DNA from: Devosia sp. Root436
GTDB taxonomy: Bacteria > Pseudomonadota > Alphaproteobacteria > Rhizobiales > Devosiaceae
Direction of reading: 5' to 3'
NCBI RefSeq assembly: GCF_001426345.1
Contig: NZ_LMEM01000012.1
Span: 28,009 to 92,008 of the forward strand
DNA: 64,000 nucleotides
Made by a program: the position numbers and the translations under genes. Below, one piece after another: positions 17,750 through 26,469 of the stretch (position 1 is the stretch's first letter; each line of letters starts with the position of its first letter). The notes under the pieces were generated by a model, which saw only the letters and a program-made list of their open reading frames with translations, searched no databases and was not told the DNA's origin.

Positions 17750-17905
17750 CTACAGCCAGCCGACCTGCTGGGCGCCATAGATCGCGATGGCCAGCACGAC
17801 GAGCCCCAGCCAAGGCACCCAGCCGGGCAGCGGCCCGCGCGGCTTCTTCCCCGGCGGCTCCGGCTTCTTTTCCGGGCGGCGAAATTTGAGGACATTTTCG
17901 TTCAT
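17750..17905 (-). CDS. Small single-pass membrane protein coupled to the thiolase gene
   Basis: A 51-residue protein: a charged, Pro/Lys-rich N-terminal half (FRRPEKKPEPPGKKP) followed by one TM helix (WVPWLGLVVLAIAIYGAQQV) and a short C-terminus. The ATG at 17903-17905 overlaps the thiolase stop (ATGA), so it is very likely translated by coupling. Composition suggests a cytoplasmic basic tail and a membrane anchor. I do not recognise the family. It may tether or modulate beta-oxidation enzymes, but that is only position-based inference. Confidence 0.7.
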   Translation of the reverse strand: MNENVLKFRRPEKKPEPPGKKPRGPLPGWVPWLGLVVLAIAIYGAQQVGWL

Positions 17906-19185
17906 GCGGCGCTTTCGACAATGGCCGCGACACCCATGCCGCCGGCCGTACAGACGCTCAACAAAGCGCGTTTTCCCGGCGCCGTCGAGAGCATCTTGGC
18001 GGTCAGCCCCAAGATGCGCGCACCGGTCGCGGCGAAGGGATGCCCATAGGCCAGGCTCGATCCCTTGACGTTGATCTTTGCCGGATCGACCGGGCCGAGC
18101 ACGCTGTCGCGCCCCAGCACGGTCTTGCAGTATTCCGGGTCGTCCCACGCCTTGAGGGTACACAGAACCTGCGCCGCAAACGCTTCATGCAACTCGAAAA
18201 AATCGATATCGGCAAAGCTTAGGCTATGCCGCGCCAGCATTTCGCTGACCGCAATGGTCGGGGCCATCAGCAGCCCCTCGCCATGCGCGAAATCATTGCC
18301 CGCCACCCGGCCGGTGGTGAGATAAGCCAAAACCGGCAGGCCGCGCGCCCTGGCCCATTCTTCGCTCGCCAGCAGCACCGAGGAGGCGCCATCGGTCAGT
18401 GGCGTCGAATTGCCCGCCGTCAGCGTACCATGGCCGGAATTCTTGTCGAAGGCCGGCTTCAGGGTCGCCATTTTCTCGATATTGGCGTCGGCACGCACGT
18501 TATTATCGCGCACGAGGCCTGCGCATTGCACGAGCAGATCATCGTGGAAGCCTTCATCGTAGGCCTTGGCGGCATTGCGATGGCTGGCCACCGCCAATTC
18601 ATCCTGCGCCTGCCGCGTAATGCCCCATTCGCGCGCCATCAGCTCGCAATGCTGGCCCATCGACATCCCGGTGCGCGGCTCGTTGACCGAAGGTGCCACC
18701 GGCGTCAGCTCGCCAAACGAAAATCCCTTGAATGCCCGGAGCTTCTCGCCGCCGCTCCGCGCCTTGTTCACATCGAGCAGCCTGTGCTGGAACTTGTTGC
18801 CAAAGACGATGGGGCTATCGCTCACCGTGTCCGAGCCGGCGGCAATGCCGCTGTCGATCTCGCCCGAGGCGATCTTGGCTGCCAGCACCAGCGCCGCCTG
18901 CAGGCTCGTGCCACAGGCGATCTGCATCGTCGTTCCCGGCGTGCGCGGCGAAAATCCGGCATCCAGCGTCGCCTCGCGGGCAATATTGAAATCCCTGGAA
19001 TGATTGATGACGGCCCCCGCCATCACCTCATCGATCTTCTCGCCTTTGAGCCCATATTTGTCCGCCAGCCCGCCCAGCACCGTGCCCAGCATGGAGAGGT
19101 TGGTCTCCTCGACATAGGCGGTATTGCCCCGCGCGAAGGGAATGCGCGCCGAACCGACGATCGCGACTTTCCGAAGTTCAGCCAT
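17902..19185 (-). CDS. fadI: Acetyl-CoA C-acyltransferase (beta-oxidation thiolase)
   Basis: A 427-residue thiolase catalysing the final thiolytic step of fatty-acid beta-oxidation. Active-site residues are visible: nucleophile C91 (QIACGTSLQAA), H382 (YGHPFAATG) and the general-base C412 (VCTAGGMG). The ELHEAFAAQ motif (His in place of the usual Asn) and the 427-residue length match FadI/trifunctional-beta thiolases rather than biosynthetic ones. It starts one base after the fadJ stop and overlaps the small membrane-protein gene. Confidence 0.92.
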   Translation of the reverse strand: MAELRKVAIVGSARIPFARGNTAYVEETNLSMLGTVLGGLADKYGLKGEKIDEVMAGAVINHSRDFNIAREATLDAGFSPRTPGTTMQIACGTSLQAALVLAAKIASGEIDSGIAAGSDTVSDSPIVFGNKFQHRLLDVNKARSGGEKLRAFKGFSFGELTPVAPSVNEPRTGMSMGQHCELMAREWGITRQAQDELAVASHRNAAKAYDEGFHDDLLVQCAGLVRDNNVRADANIEKMATLKPAFDKNSGHGTLTAGNSTPLTDGASSVLLASEEWARARGLPVLAYLTTGRVAGNDFAHGEGLLMAPTIAVSEMLARHSLSFADIDFFELHEAFAAQVLCTLKAWDDPEYCKTVLGRDSVLGPVDPAKINVKGSSLAYGHPFAATGARILGLTAKMLSTAPGKRALLSVCTAGGMGVAAIVESAA

Positions 19186-19186
19186 G

Positions 19187-21148
19187 TTACGCTTTCCCGT
19201 CCTTGCGCGCCTTCATCGGCCCGCCCAGGAACGGCGCAAAGCCCGTCCCCATGATCACCCCGATATCGGCCAATCCGTCATTGGCGACAACGCCTTCGGC
19301 CACCACCACCTCGGTCATGTCGACCAGCGGTTTCACCAGTTCACGCCCCAGCCCGGCCAGATCGCCATGCGGAGGCGTGGGGCCCTTCTGCGCCTTGCCA
19401 TCGATCCACTTGTAGAAGCCCTCGCCGGTCTTGCGACCGAGCTTGCCCTCCTTGACCAGCGTATCGAACCGGCTGCCCTCGGGCACGGCATGCCCCAGCT
19501 CCGTCGCCACCGACTTGCCGACATCGAGCCCGACCGTGTCCATCAGCTCGATCAGCCCCATCGGCATGCCGAAGGCCACCGCCGCGGCATCGAGCAATTC
19601 CTTGCTCTCGCCGGCCTCCACCCTTTGCACCGCGCCCAGCATGTAGGGCATCAGCACCCGGTTGACCAGGAAGCCCGGCGCCGACTTGACCACCACCGGC
19701 GACTTGCCGATGGCCAGCGCAAACGCCGCGCCCTTGCCGATTTCGGCATCGGTATTGAATGTCGACCGGATCACCTCCACCAGCGGCAATTGCGCCACCG
19801 GATTGAAGAAATGCAGCCCGATCAGCCGCTCCGGCTGCTTGAGCTTTTCGGCAATGCGTTCCAGTTCGATGGACGAGGTATTGGTGGCCAGGATCGCCCC
19901 CGGCTTGAGCTTGTCTTCCAGCCCGCCAAAGATCGCCTGCTTGACCTCGAGCTTTTCCACCACCGCCTCGATGATCACATCGGCCCGGCCGACGCCCTTG
20001 CCTGCAGGGTCGGCTTCCAGCCGCAGCACCGCCGCGTCGACCTCATGCTTCTTCTTGAGCCGCTTCTTGAACAGCTTCCTGCCGCGATCCAGCGCCGGCT
20101 GGATGCGCTCCATGTCGAGATCCTGCAGCGTCACGCTCATGCCGCGCAAGGCGCACCAGGCCGCGATATCGCCACCCATCACCCCCGCCCCGATCACATG
20201 CACCCGGGCAAATTTGGCGCCCTTGCTGCCCTGCTTCTTCAGCGCCTCGGAGGCAAAGAACACCCGCCGCAGATTGGTCGCCGTATCGCTGCCCATCAGC
20301 GGCACGAAGGCGTCGATTTCCCCGCGGATCATCGCCTGCCAGTCATTGCCGTGCTTTTCGAACAGGTCGATCAGCGCAAATGGCGCCGGATAGTGTTCCA
20401 CCCGCGCCTTCTTGCCGGCCTGGTCGCGCATCTTGCCGACCACATAGCTGCGCAGCGGCCCCATCGCCATGACGCGCTTGGTAAAGCCCGCTTCGCTCGA
20501 TTTGCGCTTCTGCAGCACCGCCTTGCGCGCTTCCCAGCGCAGGATATCGCGGTGGCGCACCAGCTTGTCGACGAGGTTCATCCCCCGCGCTGCGCCGGCC
20601 TTGAGCATGCGCCCGGTGAGCATGATGCCCATGGCATCGACCGGCCCCGCCTGGCGGATCGACCGCCCGGTGCCGCCAAAGCCGGGAAATATCCCCAGAT
20701 TGACTTCCGGAAAGCCGATGCGCGTCTTGTCGTCATTGACCGCCACCCGATAGTGGCAAGCCAGCGCCAGTTCCAGCCCGCCGCCGAGGCAGAAGCCGTG
20801 AATGCCCGCCACGACAGGAATTTTCAGCGCCTCGATCCGCGCGAACAAGGCATGCGTGCGCTTCAGCGCCTCGGGCAGCACCGAGAAATCGCTCATCGCA
20901 TCGAATTCGGAAACATCGGCCCCGGCGATGAAGCCGCTATCCTTGCCCGAAAGCAGGATCACCCCCGCCAGTTCCCCGGTCTGCGCCAGCTCCTCGAACC
21001 GCTCCACGAGCTGTTCCAGCTCCATGATGGCTTCGCGGCTCAGCGTATTCACCGGCGCACCGGGCGTATCGATGGTGAGCCAGCCCAGATTCTCCACATC
21101 GCGGTGGAAACGCCAGTTCCGGGTCTCGGGCATTTGCGGCTGGATCAT
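19187..21148 (-). CDS. fadJ: Bifunctional enoyl-CoA hydratase / 3-hydroxyacyl-CoA dehydrogenase
   Basis: A 653-residue multifunctional beta-oxidation protein. The crotonase domain (about 15-190) shows the oxyanion loop FIAGADVSEF and both catalytic Glu regions (GGGLELALACHYRVA, GFPEVNLGIFPGFGG). The 3-hydroxyacyl-CoA dehydrogenase domain has the NAD loop VIGAGVMGGDIA and the catalytic His in LHFFNPVAQLPLVEVI, followed by two C-terminal dehydrogenase repeats. The ATG follows AGGAGA. It partners FadI, the next gene. It is separated from fadE by a palindromic repeat. Confidence 0.93.
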   Translation of the reverse strand: MIQPQMPETRNWRFHRDVENLGWLTIDTPGAPVNTLSREAIMELEQLVERFEELAQTGELAGVILLSGKDSGFIAGADVSEFDAMSDFSVLPEALKRTHALFARIEALKIPVVAGIHGFCLGGGLELALACHYRVAVNDDKTRIGFPEVNLGIFPGFGGTGRSIRQAGPVDAMGIMLTGRMLKAGAARGMNLVDKLVRHRDILRWEARKAVLQKRKSSEAGFTKRVMAMGPLRSYVVGKMRDQAGKKARVEHYPAPFALIDLFEKHGNDWQAMIRGEIDAFVPLMGSDTATNLRRVFFASEALKKQGSKGAKFARVHVIGAGVMGGDIAAWCALRGMSVTLQDLDMERIQPALDRGRKLFKKRLKKKHEVDAAVLRLEADPAGKGVGRADVIIEAVVEKLEVKQAIFGGLEDKLKPGAILATNTSSIELERIAEKLKQPERLIGLHFFNPVAQLPLVEVIRSTFNTDAEIGKGAAFALAIGKSPVVVKSAPGFLVNRVLMPYMLGAVQRVEAGESKELLDAAAVAFGMPMGLIELMDTVGLDVGKSVATELGHAVPEGSRFDTLVKEGKLGRKTGEGFYKWIDGKAQKGPTPPHGDLAGLGRELVKPLVDMTEVVVAEGVVANDGLADIGVIMGTGFAPFLGGPMKARKDGKA

Positions 21149-21161
21149 GCTGTCTCCTCTA

Positions 21162-21291
21162 GCCACGCCCTCGTGGTTCGAGGGTCGCTACGCTCCCGCC
21201 TCACCATGAGGGCTACTGGGAACGCCGTTTCAAAGTAGCCCTCATGGTGAGGTGCGAGCTCTTCGCGAGCCTCGAACCACGAGGGCGTGGC
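21162..21291. repeat. Palindromic repeat, family B, copy B1 (between fadE and fadJ)
   Basis: Outer arms GCCACGCCCTCGTGGTTCG and its inverse flank an inner inverted repeat CCTCACCATGAGGGCTACT. The whole 130-bp unit can fold as one long hairpin. It fills the fadE-fadJ junction: it ends 2 bp from the fadE stop and begins 13 bp upstream of the fadJ ATG. A second copy lies at 26336-26463. Confidence 0.9.
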
Positions 21292-21293
21292 AC

Positions 21294-23762
21294 CTACTCC
21301 GCCGCCACCTTGTGCTTTCCCTCTGCAGCCAACTCATCCATCGCGAAATCGTTCACCGCCACGGCCCTGTTGGTAGCCTCGTCGGCCGCCCGCATGATGC
21401 CGGCCTCGTTGCCGTTGAGCACGCCCGCCGCCACCGCATCGTCGATGGCGTCGCGGTCCAGCCGCCTTTCGATGACGCCCTTGCGGGCCGCCTTGACGAA
21501 CTTGGCCTCGACATCCTCGGCTTCCGTCACCTTGAGGAACGCGTCTTCCAGTACGCCCGTCACGTCATTGGGATCGAAAGACACATAGGTTCCCGTCGTC
21601 AGCCGGTCGCGGAAAGCGCCCGGACGCAGCACCGCCCGCACGAAGCGATAGTTGATGCGATCGCTGGCCGGCTTGGCATGCCGCCCCAATGGGAAACACA
21701 GCAGCCGCATGGCCCAGGCGAAGAACGGATTGGGGAAATTGGCGAAGACCTCGTCGAATGTCCGCTCCATCGACGCCACCCGGTCGGCCATGATGGCGTC
21801 GACCAATTCGCGATCCTCGGCAATGCGGCCTTCATCCTCGAAGCGGCGCAGGGTCGCCGACATCATGTAGAGGTCGCCCAGGATATCGGCCATGCGGCCG
21901 CTGATCTTCTGCTTGCGCTTGAGCGCACCGCCCAGGAACACCGTGGTCCAGTCCGCCACCAATGCGAAATCCTGGCTGTAGCGGTGCAGCCGGCGATACC
22001 AGCGCGCCATCGGCCCCTGGCTGGGCGTCGAGGCGAAGGCGCCATTGCTCAGTCCATGCAGCAGGCTCGCCACGATATTGCGCAGCATGAATTTGGTATG
22101 CCCGCCAAACGCGGCGTCGAACTGGTCGAGCCCCTGCTTTTTGTCCTTGTTCTGCGCCGCCTGCACTTCGCGCAGCAGATAGGGATGCGCCCGCAGCACG
22201 CCCTGCGCAAAGGTCATCAGCGTGCGGGTGAGAATATTGGCGCCTTCCACCGTAATGGCCACCGGCATGCTCATATAGGCGCCGAACAGGTAGTTGCCCG
22301 GCCCATCCTGGATGGCGCGCCCGCCATGAATGTCGAAGGCATCGTCCATGCTGTCGCGCATGGCCTCGGTCGCGGTATATTTGAGCAGGCCTGCAATAAC
22401 CGCCGGGCGCTGCCCCTCGTCGACCATCGACGCCGTCAGCCGCCGCGCCGCTTCGAACGTATAGGCGCGCTTGACCATCTCGCCGAGCGGCTCGGCCACG
22501 CCCTCCATGATACCCACCGGAATACCGAACTGCCGCCGCACCCGCGCATAGGCCGAGGTGGCGCGCAGGGTCTGCTTGATCGAGATCGAGCCGATGGCGG
22601 GCAGCGAAATGGCGCGTCCGGTCGACAGGCACTCCATCAGCATACGCCAGCCCTGCCCGGCATATTCGGTGCCCCCGATCAGGAAATCCATCGGGATGAA
22701 CATATCCTTGCCACGCACCGGCCCGTTCATGAATGCCTGTCTCGCCGGAAAATGCCTTCGGCCGATATCCATGCCCGGATGGTCATGCGGCACCAGCGCC
22801 AGCGTGATGCCGATCTCGGGCCCGCGGCCCAGCAGGTTGTCGGGGTCCTTGAGGATGAAGGCCAGTCCCACCAGCGTCGCGATCGGCGCCAGCGTGATAT
22901 AGCGCTTGTCGAAGTTCAGCCGCACGCCGAGCACTTCCTTGCCCTGATACGTGCCCTTGGTGACGATGCCGATATCGCGCATGCCGCCGGCATCCGAGCC
23001 CGAATGCACGCCCGTCAGCGCGAAGCATGGCACTTCGAGCCCCTTGGCCAACCGGCCGAGATACTTTTCCTTTTGGGTCTGCGTGCCGTATTTTTCCAGC
23101 AATTCGCCCGGCCCGAGCGAATTGGGCACCATGACGGTGATGCCCGCCGCCACCGAACGGCTGGCGATCTTGGAGACGATCATCGACTGCGCCTGCGCGG
23201 AAAAACCCCGCCCGCCATGCTCCTTGGCGATCAGCATCCCCAGGAACCCTTCGTCCTTGAGATATTGCCAGAGCTCGGGCGACAGGTCCGCGCGATTGTT
23301 GCGGATGTCCCAGTCGTCGATCATCTTGCAGGCGGTCTCGGTCTGGTTGTCGAGAAAGGCCTGCTCGTCCGCGGTCAGTGTCAGCGGCCTTATGCCATTG
23401 AGCTTGCTCCAGTCCGGGCGGCCCGAAAACAGCTCGGCGTCCCAGCCTACCGTGCCGGCATCGAGCGCTTCCTGCTCGGTGCGGCTCACCTTGGGCAGGA
23501 TGGATTTGACGGCGCCATAGATCGGCGTGATCAGCACCAGCTTGCGGATGGCCGCGACGCTCAGCAGCAGGAACACCGCGCCACCGGCCAGCAACACCCA
23601 GCTGCCCGCGCCCAGCCCATAGCCGATCCCGCTTTCGAGGAAGGAAACCCCCGACAGCAATCCGATGGCCAGCAGCGCCACCCCCCATTGCCACAACGGG
23701 CTTTCCCGCACGGCCAGAACGGCGAAGACGACAAGGCTGATGGCGATAAGCGCAAAGGTCAC
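21294..23762 (-). CDS. fadE: Acyl-CoA dehydrogenase FadE (long form)
   Basis: An 822-residue membrane-linked acyl-CoA dehydrogenase carrying out the first beta-oxidation step. Residues 1-70 hold two TM segments. The FAD-dependent core spans about 110-530 (CFALTGVHSGSDAGG, then AFDIHGGRAIQDGPGNY), and a DUF1974-type C-terminal domain follows. Length and architecture match the Escherichia coli FadE class (about 815 residues). The start is GTG at 23762, chosen because GGAGGG lies 8 nt upstream and no in-frame ATG precedes the first TM. First gene of the leftward fad operon, opposite fadD. Confidence 0.93.
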   Translation of the reverse strand: MTFALIAISLVVFAVLAVRESPLWQWGVALLAIGLLSGVSFLESGIGYGLGAGSWVLLAGGAVFLLLSVAAIRKLVLITPIYGAVKSILPKVSRTEQEALDAGTVGWDAELFSGRPDWSKLNGIRPLTLTADEQAFLDNQTETACKMIDDWDIRNNRADLSPELWQYLKDEGFLGMLIAKEHGGRGFSAQAQSMIVSKIASRSVAAGITVMVPNSLGPGELLEKYGTQTQKEKYLGRLAKGLEVPCFALTGVHSGSDAGGMRDIGIVTKGTYQGKEVLGVRLNFDKRYITLAPIATLVGLAFILKDPDNLLGRGPEIGITLALVPHDHPGMDIGRRHFPARQAFMNGPVRGKDMFIPMDFLIGGTEYAGQGWRMLMECLSTGRAISLPAIGSISIKQTLRATSAYARVRRQFGIPVGIMEGVAEPLGEMVKRAYTFEAARRLTASMVDEGQRPAVIAGLLKYTATEAMRDSMDDAFDIHGGRAIQDGPGNYLFGAYMSMPVAITVEGANILTRTLMTFAQGVLRAHPYLLREVQAAQNKDKKQGLDQFDAAFGGHTKFMLRNIVASLLHGLSNGAFASTPSQGPMARWYRRLHRYSQDFALVADWTTVFLGGALKRKQKISGRMADILGDLYMMSATLRRFEDEGRIAEDRELVDAIMADRVASMERTFDEVFANFPNPFFAWAMRLLCFPLGRHAKPASDRINYRFVRAVLRPGAFRDRLTTGTYVSFDPNDVTGVLEDAFLKVTEAEDVEAKFVKAARKGVIERRLDRDAIDDAVAAGVLNGNEAGIMRAADEATNRAVAVNDFAMDELAAEGKHKVAAE

Positions 23763-23917
23763 GGCATGCCCTCCATGGCGTCGCTCGCACCACCAAGGGC
23801 AAGCAACTCGATCCCCAGAACGTCAGGCCAGTCGCCGAATCGTTCGGCTGTCATTGGGTCCGCCGCGCCGGGATCATAGCGCGGGCCGCCCCTATTGTTG
23901 AGGCCAGTCTAGCAAGG

Positions 23918-23933
23918 TTTACGTATACGTCAA
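23918..23933. promoter_or_regulatory. LiuR-like operator 1 (fadE side)
   Basis: TTTACGTATACGTCAA is a near-perfect 7+2+7 palindrome of TT(T/G)ACGT half-sites. It matches the known operator style of LiuR-type MerR regulators of fatty-acid and branched-chain amino-acid degradation. It lies 156 bp upstream of fadE. A weaker half-site, TTTACGT, follows at 23944. Confidence 0.65.
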
Positions 23934-23960
23934 CTTAGTGCCGTTTACGTCGATATTTCT

Positions 23961-24091
23961 TCACCTCTCCCTTCGGGGGAGAGGTCGACTTGCAAAGCAA
24001 GGCGGGTGAGGGGGCCTTCCCCAAACACTGCACCCGGTAAAGGCCCCCTCACCCGGCCTGCGGCCGACCTCTCCCCCAAAGGGAGAGGTAA
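23961..24091. repeat. Mosaic palindromic repeat, family A, copy A2
   Basis: A family A unit with arms CACCTCTCCC...GGGAGAGGT on both sides. Interior hairpins are CGACTTGCAAAGCAAGGCG on the left and CGGCCTGCGGCCG on the right, both different from those of other copies. It is one of two copies in a divergent promoter region, lying between the two LiuR-like operators. Confidence 0.85.
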
Positions 24092-24144
24092 GAAACTGCC
24101 CCATACGTCCAACGCCCAACTCCTCCACAAGTTCGGGCACCCCT

Positions 24145-24160
24145 TTGACGCTAACGTAAA
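24145..24160. promoter_or_regulatory. LiuR-like operator 2 (fadD side)
   Basis: TTGACGCTAACGTAAA has the same 7+2+7 layout as operator 1 with one mismatch in the left half. It lies 68 bp upstream of the fadD ATG, a good place to repress fadD-merR transcription. Confidence 0.65.
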
Positions 24161-24228
24161 GCCATGAAATATTCGTCACACCAATCGGGCAGCAAGCCCG
24201 CGCCGTATCAGGCACTCCGGAGGAAACC

Positions 24229-25941
24229 ATGGCCACGACGACAGCTGCTGCCGCCCCGCTTCGCCCCTGGATATCCAGCTATCCTGACGGCATCGTCTGG
24301 GATGCCTCGATCGATACGCGCCCGGTGCACGAGCAGGTGCTGGCCGCCTGCGCCAAGAACCCCTCCGCCATCGCCCTCGATTTCCTCGGCGGCACCACCA
24401 CCTTCGGCGACCTCGCCAGGAAGATCATCGCCTTCGCCGGCGCCCTGCAGCACCAGTTCGGCATCAAGAAGGGCTCCCGCGTCGCCCTGATGCTGCCCAA
24501 CACGCCCTTTTACCCCATCGCCTATTACGCCGTGCTGCGCGCCGGCGGCATCGTGGTCAATTGCAACCCGCTCTATACCGTGGCCGAACTCAGCCACATC
24601 ACCTCCAATGCCGGCGCCGACGTCATGGTGACGCTCGACCTGCAGCAGATTTACGAAAAAGCCGAAAAGCTGGTCCAGGCCGGCCGCATCAAGTCGCTGG
24701 TGGTTTGCCATTTCCCCGATGCGCTGCCGCTGGTGAAGAAAATTCTCTTCTCCGTCGCCAAGCGCAGGGATTTGGCAAAGCTCGGTCGCGCGCCCATTGC
24801 CGACCGCATCGCCCATTTCCACGACATGATCGCGCGCAATGAAACGCCCGACGCCGTGGTCATCGATCCGCTCAAGGACGTCGCCGTCCAGCAATATACC
24901 GGCGGCACGACAGGTATTCCCAAGGGCGCCCTGCTCACCCACGCCAATATCGCGGCCAATATGAGCCAGATCGACAATTGGGGTTGTGGCCTGTTCTACC
25001 CGCCCTCCAAGGTCATCGCCGTCCTGCCCTTCTTCCACATCTTCGCCATGACGGTCTGCATGAACGTGCCGCTCTGCAACGGCACCCAGGTCGTCATGCT
25101 GCCGCGCTTCGAGCTCAAGGCCCTGCTCAACCTGCTCACCCGCACGCGCGCCAATGTCCTGCCCGCCGTGCCCACTCTGCTCAATGCCATTGCCCGCGCC
25201 GACAGCGTCACGCCGGAACAGCTGGCGAGCCTCGATGTCGCCATTTCCGGCGGCGCCGCCCTGCCCGACGAAGTCCGCGCCGCCTTCGGCAAGAAATCCA
25301 AAGCCATCCTGGCCGAAGGCTACGGCCTCACCGAAGCCTCCCCCGTCGTCTGCTGCGCCGCCTTGCGCGTCGCCAGCAAGCCTATGTCCATCGGCCTGCC
25401 CCTCCCCGGCACCGATATCCGCTTCGTCGATATCGACAGCGGCAAACCCGTCGGCATTGGCGAAGACGGCGAATTGCAGGTCAAGGGCCCGCAGGTCATG
25501 GCCGGCTACTACGACAATGACGAAGCCACCAAGGAGGCCTTCATGGAGGGCTGGCTGCGCACCGGCGATGTCGGCCACATGGACGAGGACGGCTATGTGT
25601 TCCTCGTCGACCGCATCAAGGACCTCATCATCTGCTCGGGCTTCAACGTCTATCCGCGCACCATCGAGGAAGCACTGATGACCCATGAAGCGGTCGAGGA
25701 AACCAACGTCATCGGCGTACCCGACGAATATCGCGGCGAGGCGCCAGTCGCCTATGTCAAGCTCCGGGCTGGCCATGATGTCACCGAGGATGCGCTGCGG
25801 AAATTTCTTGCCACCCGCCTCAACAAGATCGAAATGCCCAAGGAGATTATCTTCAAGGATGCCCTCCCCAAGACCCTCATCGGCAAGCTCAGCAAGAAAG
25901 AGCTGCGTGAGGAATACGCCCAGACAAGAGCCAAGAAGTGA
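24229..25941 (+). CDS. fadD: Long-chain fatty acid-CoA ligase
   Basis: A 570-residue adenylate-forming enzyme that activates fatty acids to acyl-CoA. Visible motifs: P-loop YTGGTTGIPKGA, the A4/A5 regions PFFHIFAM and EGYGLTEASPVV, the A7 Asp in GWLRTGDVGH, the FACS linker region VDRIKDLIICSGFNVYP, and the catalytic Lys in KTLIGKLSKKELR. The ATG is preceded by GGAGGAAACC. It forms a two-gene operon with the MerR regulator (GTGA overlap) and diverges from fadE. Confidence 0.95.
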   Translation: MATTTAAAAPLRPWISSYPDGIVWDASIDTRPVHEQVLAACAKNPSAIALDFLGGTTTFGDLARKIIAFAGALQHQFGIKKGSRVALMLPNTPFYPIAYYAVLRAGGIVVNCNPLYTVAELSHITSNAGADVMVTLDLQQIYEKAEKLVQAGRIKSLVVCHFPDALPLVKKILFSVAKRRDLAKLGRAPIADRIAHFHDMIARNETPDAVVIDPLKDVAVQQYTGGTTGIPKGALLTHANIAANMSQIDNWGCGLFYPPSKVIAVLPFFHIFAMTVCMNVPLCNGTQVVMLPRFELKALLNLLTRTRANVLPAVPTLLNAIARADSVTPEQLASLDVAISGGAALPDEVRAAFGKKSKAILAEGYGLTEASPVVCCAALRVASKPMSIGLPLPGTDIRFVDIDSGKPVGIGEDGELQVKGPQVMAGYYDNDEATKEAFMEGWLRTGDVGHMDEDGYVFLVDRIKDLIICSGFNVYPRTIEEALMTHEAVEETNVIGVPDEYRGEAPVAYVKLRAGHDVTEDALRKFLATRLNKIEMPKEIIFKDALPKTLIGKLSKKELREEYAQTRAKK

Positions 25942-26330
25942 ACCGTTCCGTCACCGAAAGCCGCGACCTCTTCGCCATTGCCGATCTCGCCCGCGAGTTC
26001 GACATTTCGACGCGCGCCATCCGCTTCTATGAAGCCAAGGGCCTGCTGTCGCCCGAACGTGTCGGCGCCACCCGCATCTTCCGCCGCCGCGACCGCGCCC
26101 GGCTCATCCTCATCCTCCGCGGCAAGCGCCTCGGCTTCTCCCTGCGCGACATTTCCGACTATCTCAGCCTCTACGACGCCAACCGCTCCCAGCAGGTCCA
26201 CCTGCTCACCGCCAAGGTCGACGAGAGACTGGCCTCGCTCGAGGCGCAGCTGCAGGACCTGCAGACCACCATCGCCGAACTGAAAGAAATCCGGAAACTG
26301 GCAGACGAGCGCCTGGACAAGGCGGGCTGA
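25938..26330 (+). CDS. MerR-family regulator of fatty-acid degradation (LiuR-like)
   Basis: A 130-residue MerR protein: winged helix at about 11-80 (AIADLAREFDISTRAIRFYE, then the wing GLLSPERVGATRIF) and a coiled-coil dimer helix (RLASLEAQLQDLQTTIAELK). It lacks the Cys metal ligands of MerR metal sensors, so a CoA-ester or other organic effector is likely. The start is GTG overlapping the fadD stop (GTGA). LiuR-type regulators repress fatty-acid and leucine catabolism, and two matching palindromes sit in the fadE-fadD promoter region, implying autoregulation (inference). Confidence 0.82.
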   Translation: MNRSVTESRDLFAIADLAREFDISTRAIRFYEAKGLLSPERVGATRIFRRRDRARLILILRGKRLGFSLRDISDYLSLYDANRSQQVHLLTAKVDERLASLEAQLQDLQTTIAELKEIRKLADERLDKAG

Positions 26331-26335
26331 GGCGG

Positions 26336-26463
26336 CGCGCCCTCGTGGTTCGAGGGTCGCTGCGCTCCCACCTCACCATGAGGGCTACTCTTGGTGCGGT
26401 GCCTCAGTAGCCCTCATGGTGAGGTGCGAGTTCTTCACGAGCCTCGAACCACGAGGGCGTGGC
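26336..26463. repeat. Palindromic repeat, family B, copy B2
   Basis: A second copy of the B palindrome with the same outer (CCCTCGTGGTTCGAGG) and inner (CCTCACCATGAGGGCTACT) arms and a different central loop. It lies between the convergent merR and UVR-motif genes, 6 bp and 7 bp from their stops, and could act as a bidirectional 3' stem-loop. Confidence 0.9.
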
Positions 26464-26469
26464 AGGATG

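Noticed and set aside
19124..21238. A 704-codon open frame opposite fadJ
   Set aside because: Composition (His/Pro/Arg/Leu) and lack of domains mark it as an antisense shadow of fadJ.
21252..23879. An 875-codon open frame on the plus strand opposite fadE
   Set aside because: It mirrors the fadE codon pattern, is rich in His/Arg/Gln with no recognisable domain, and lacks a ribosome site. It is an antisense artefact of high-GC coding DNA.
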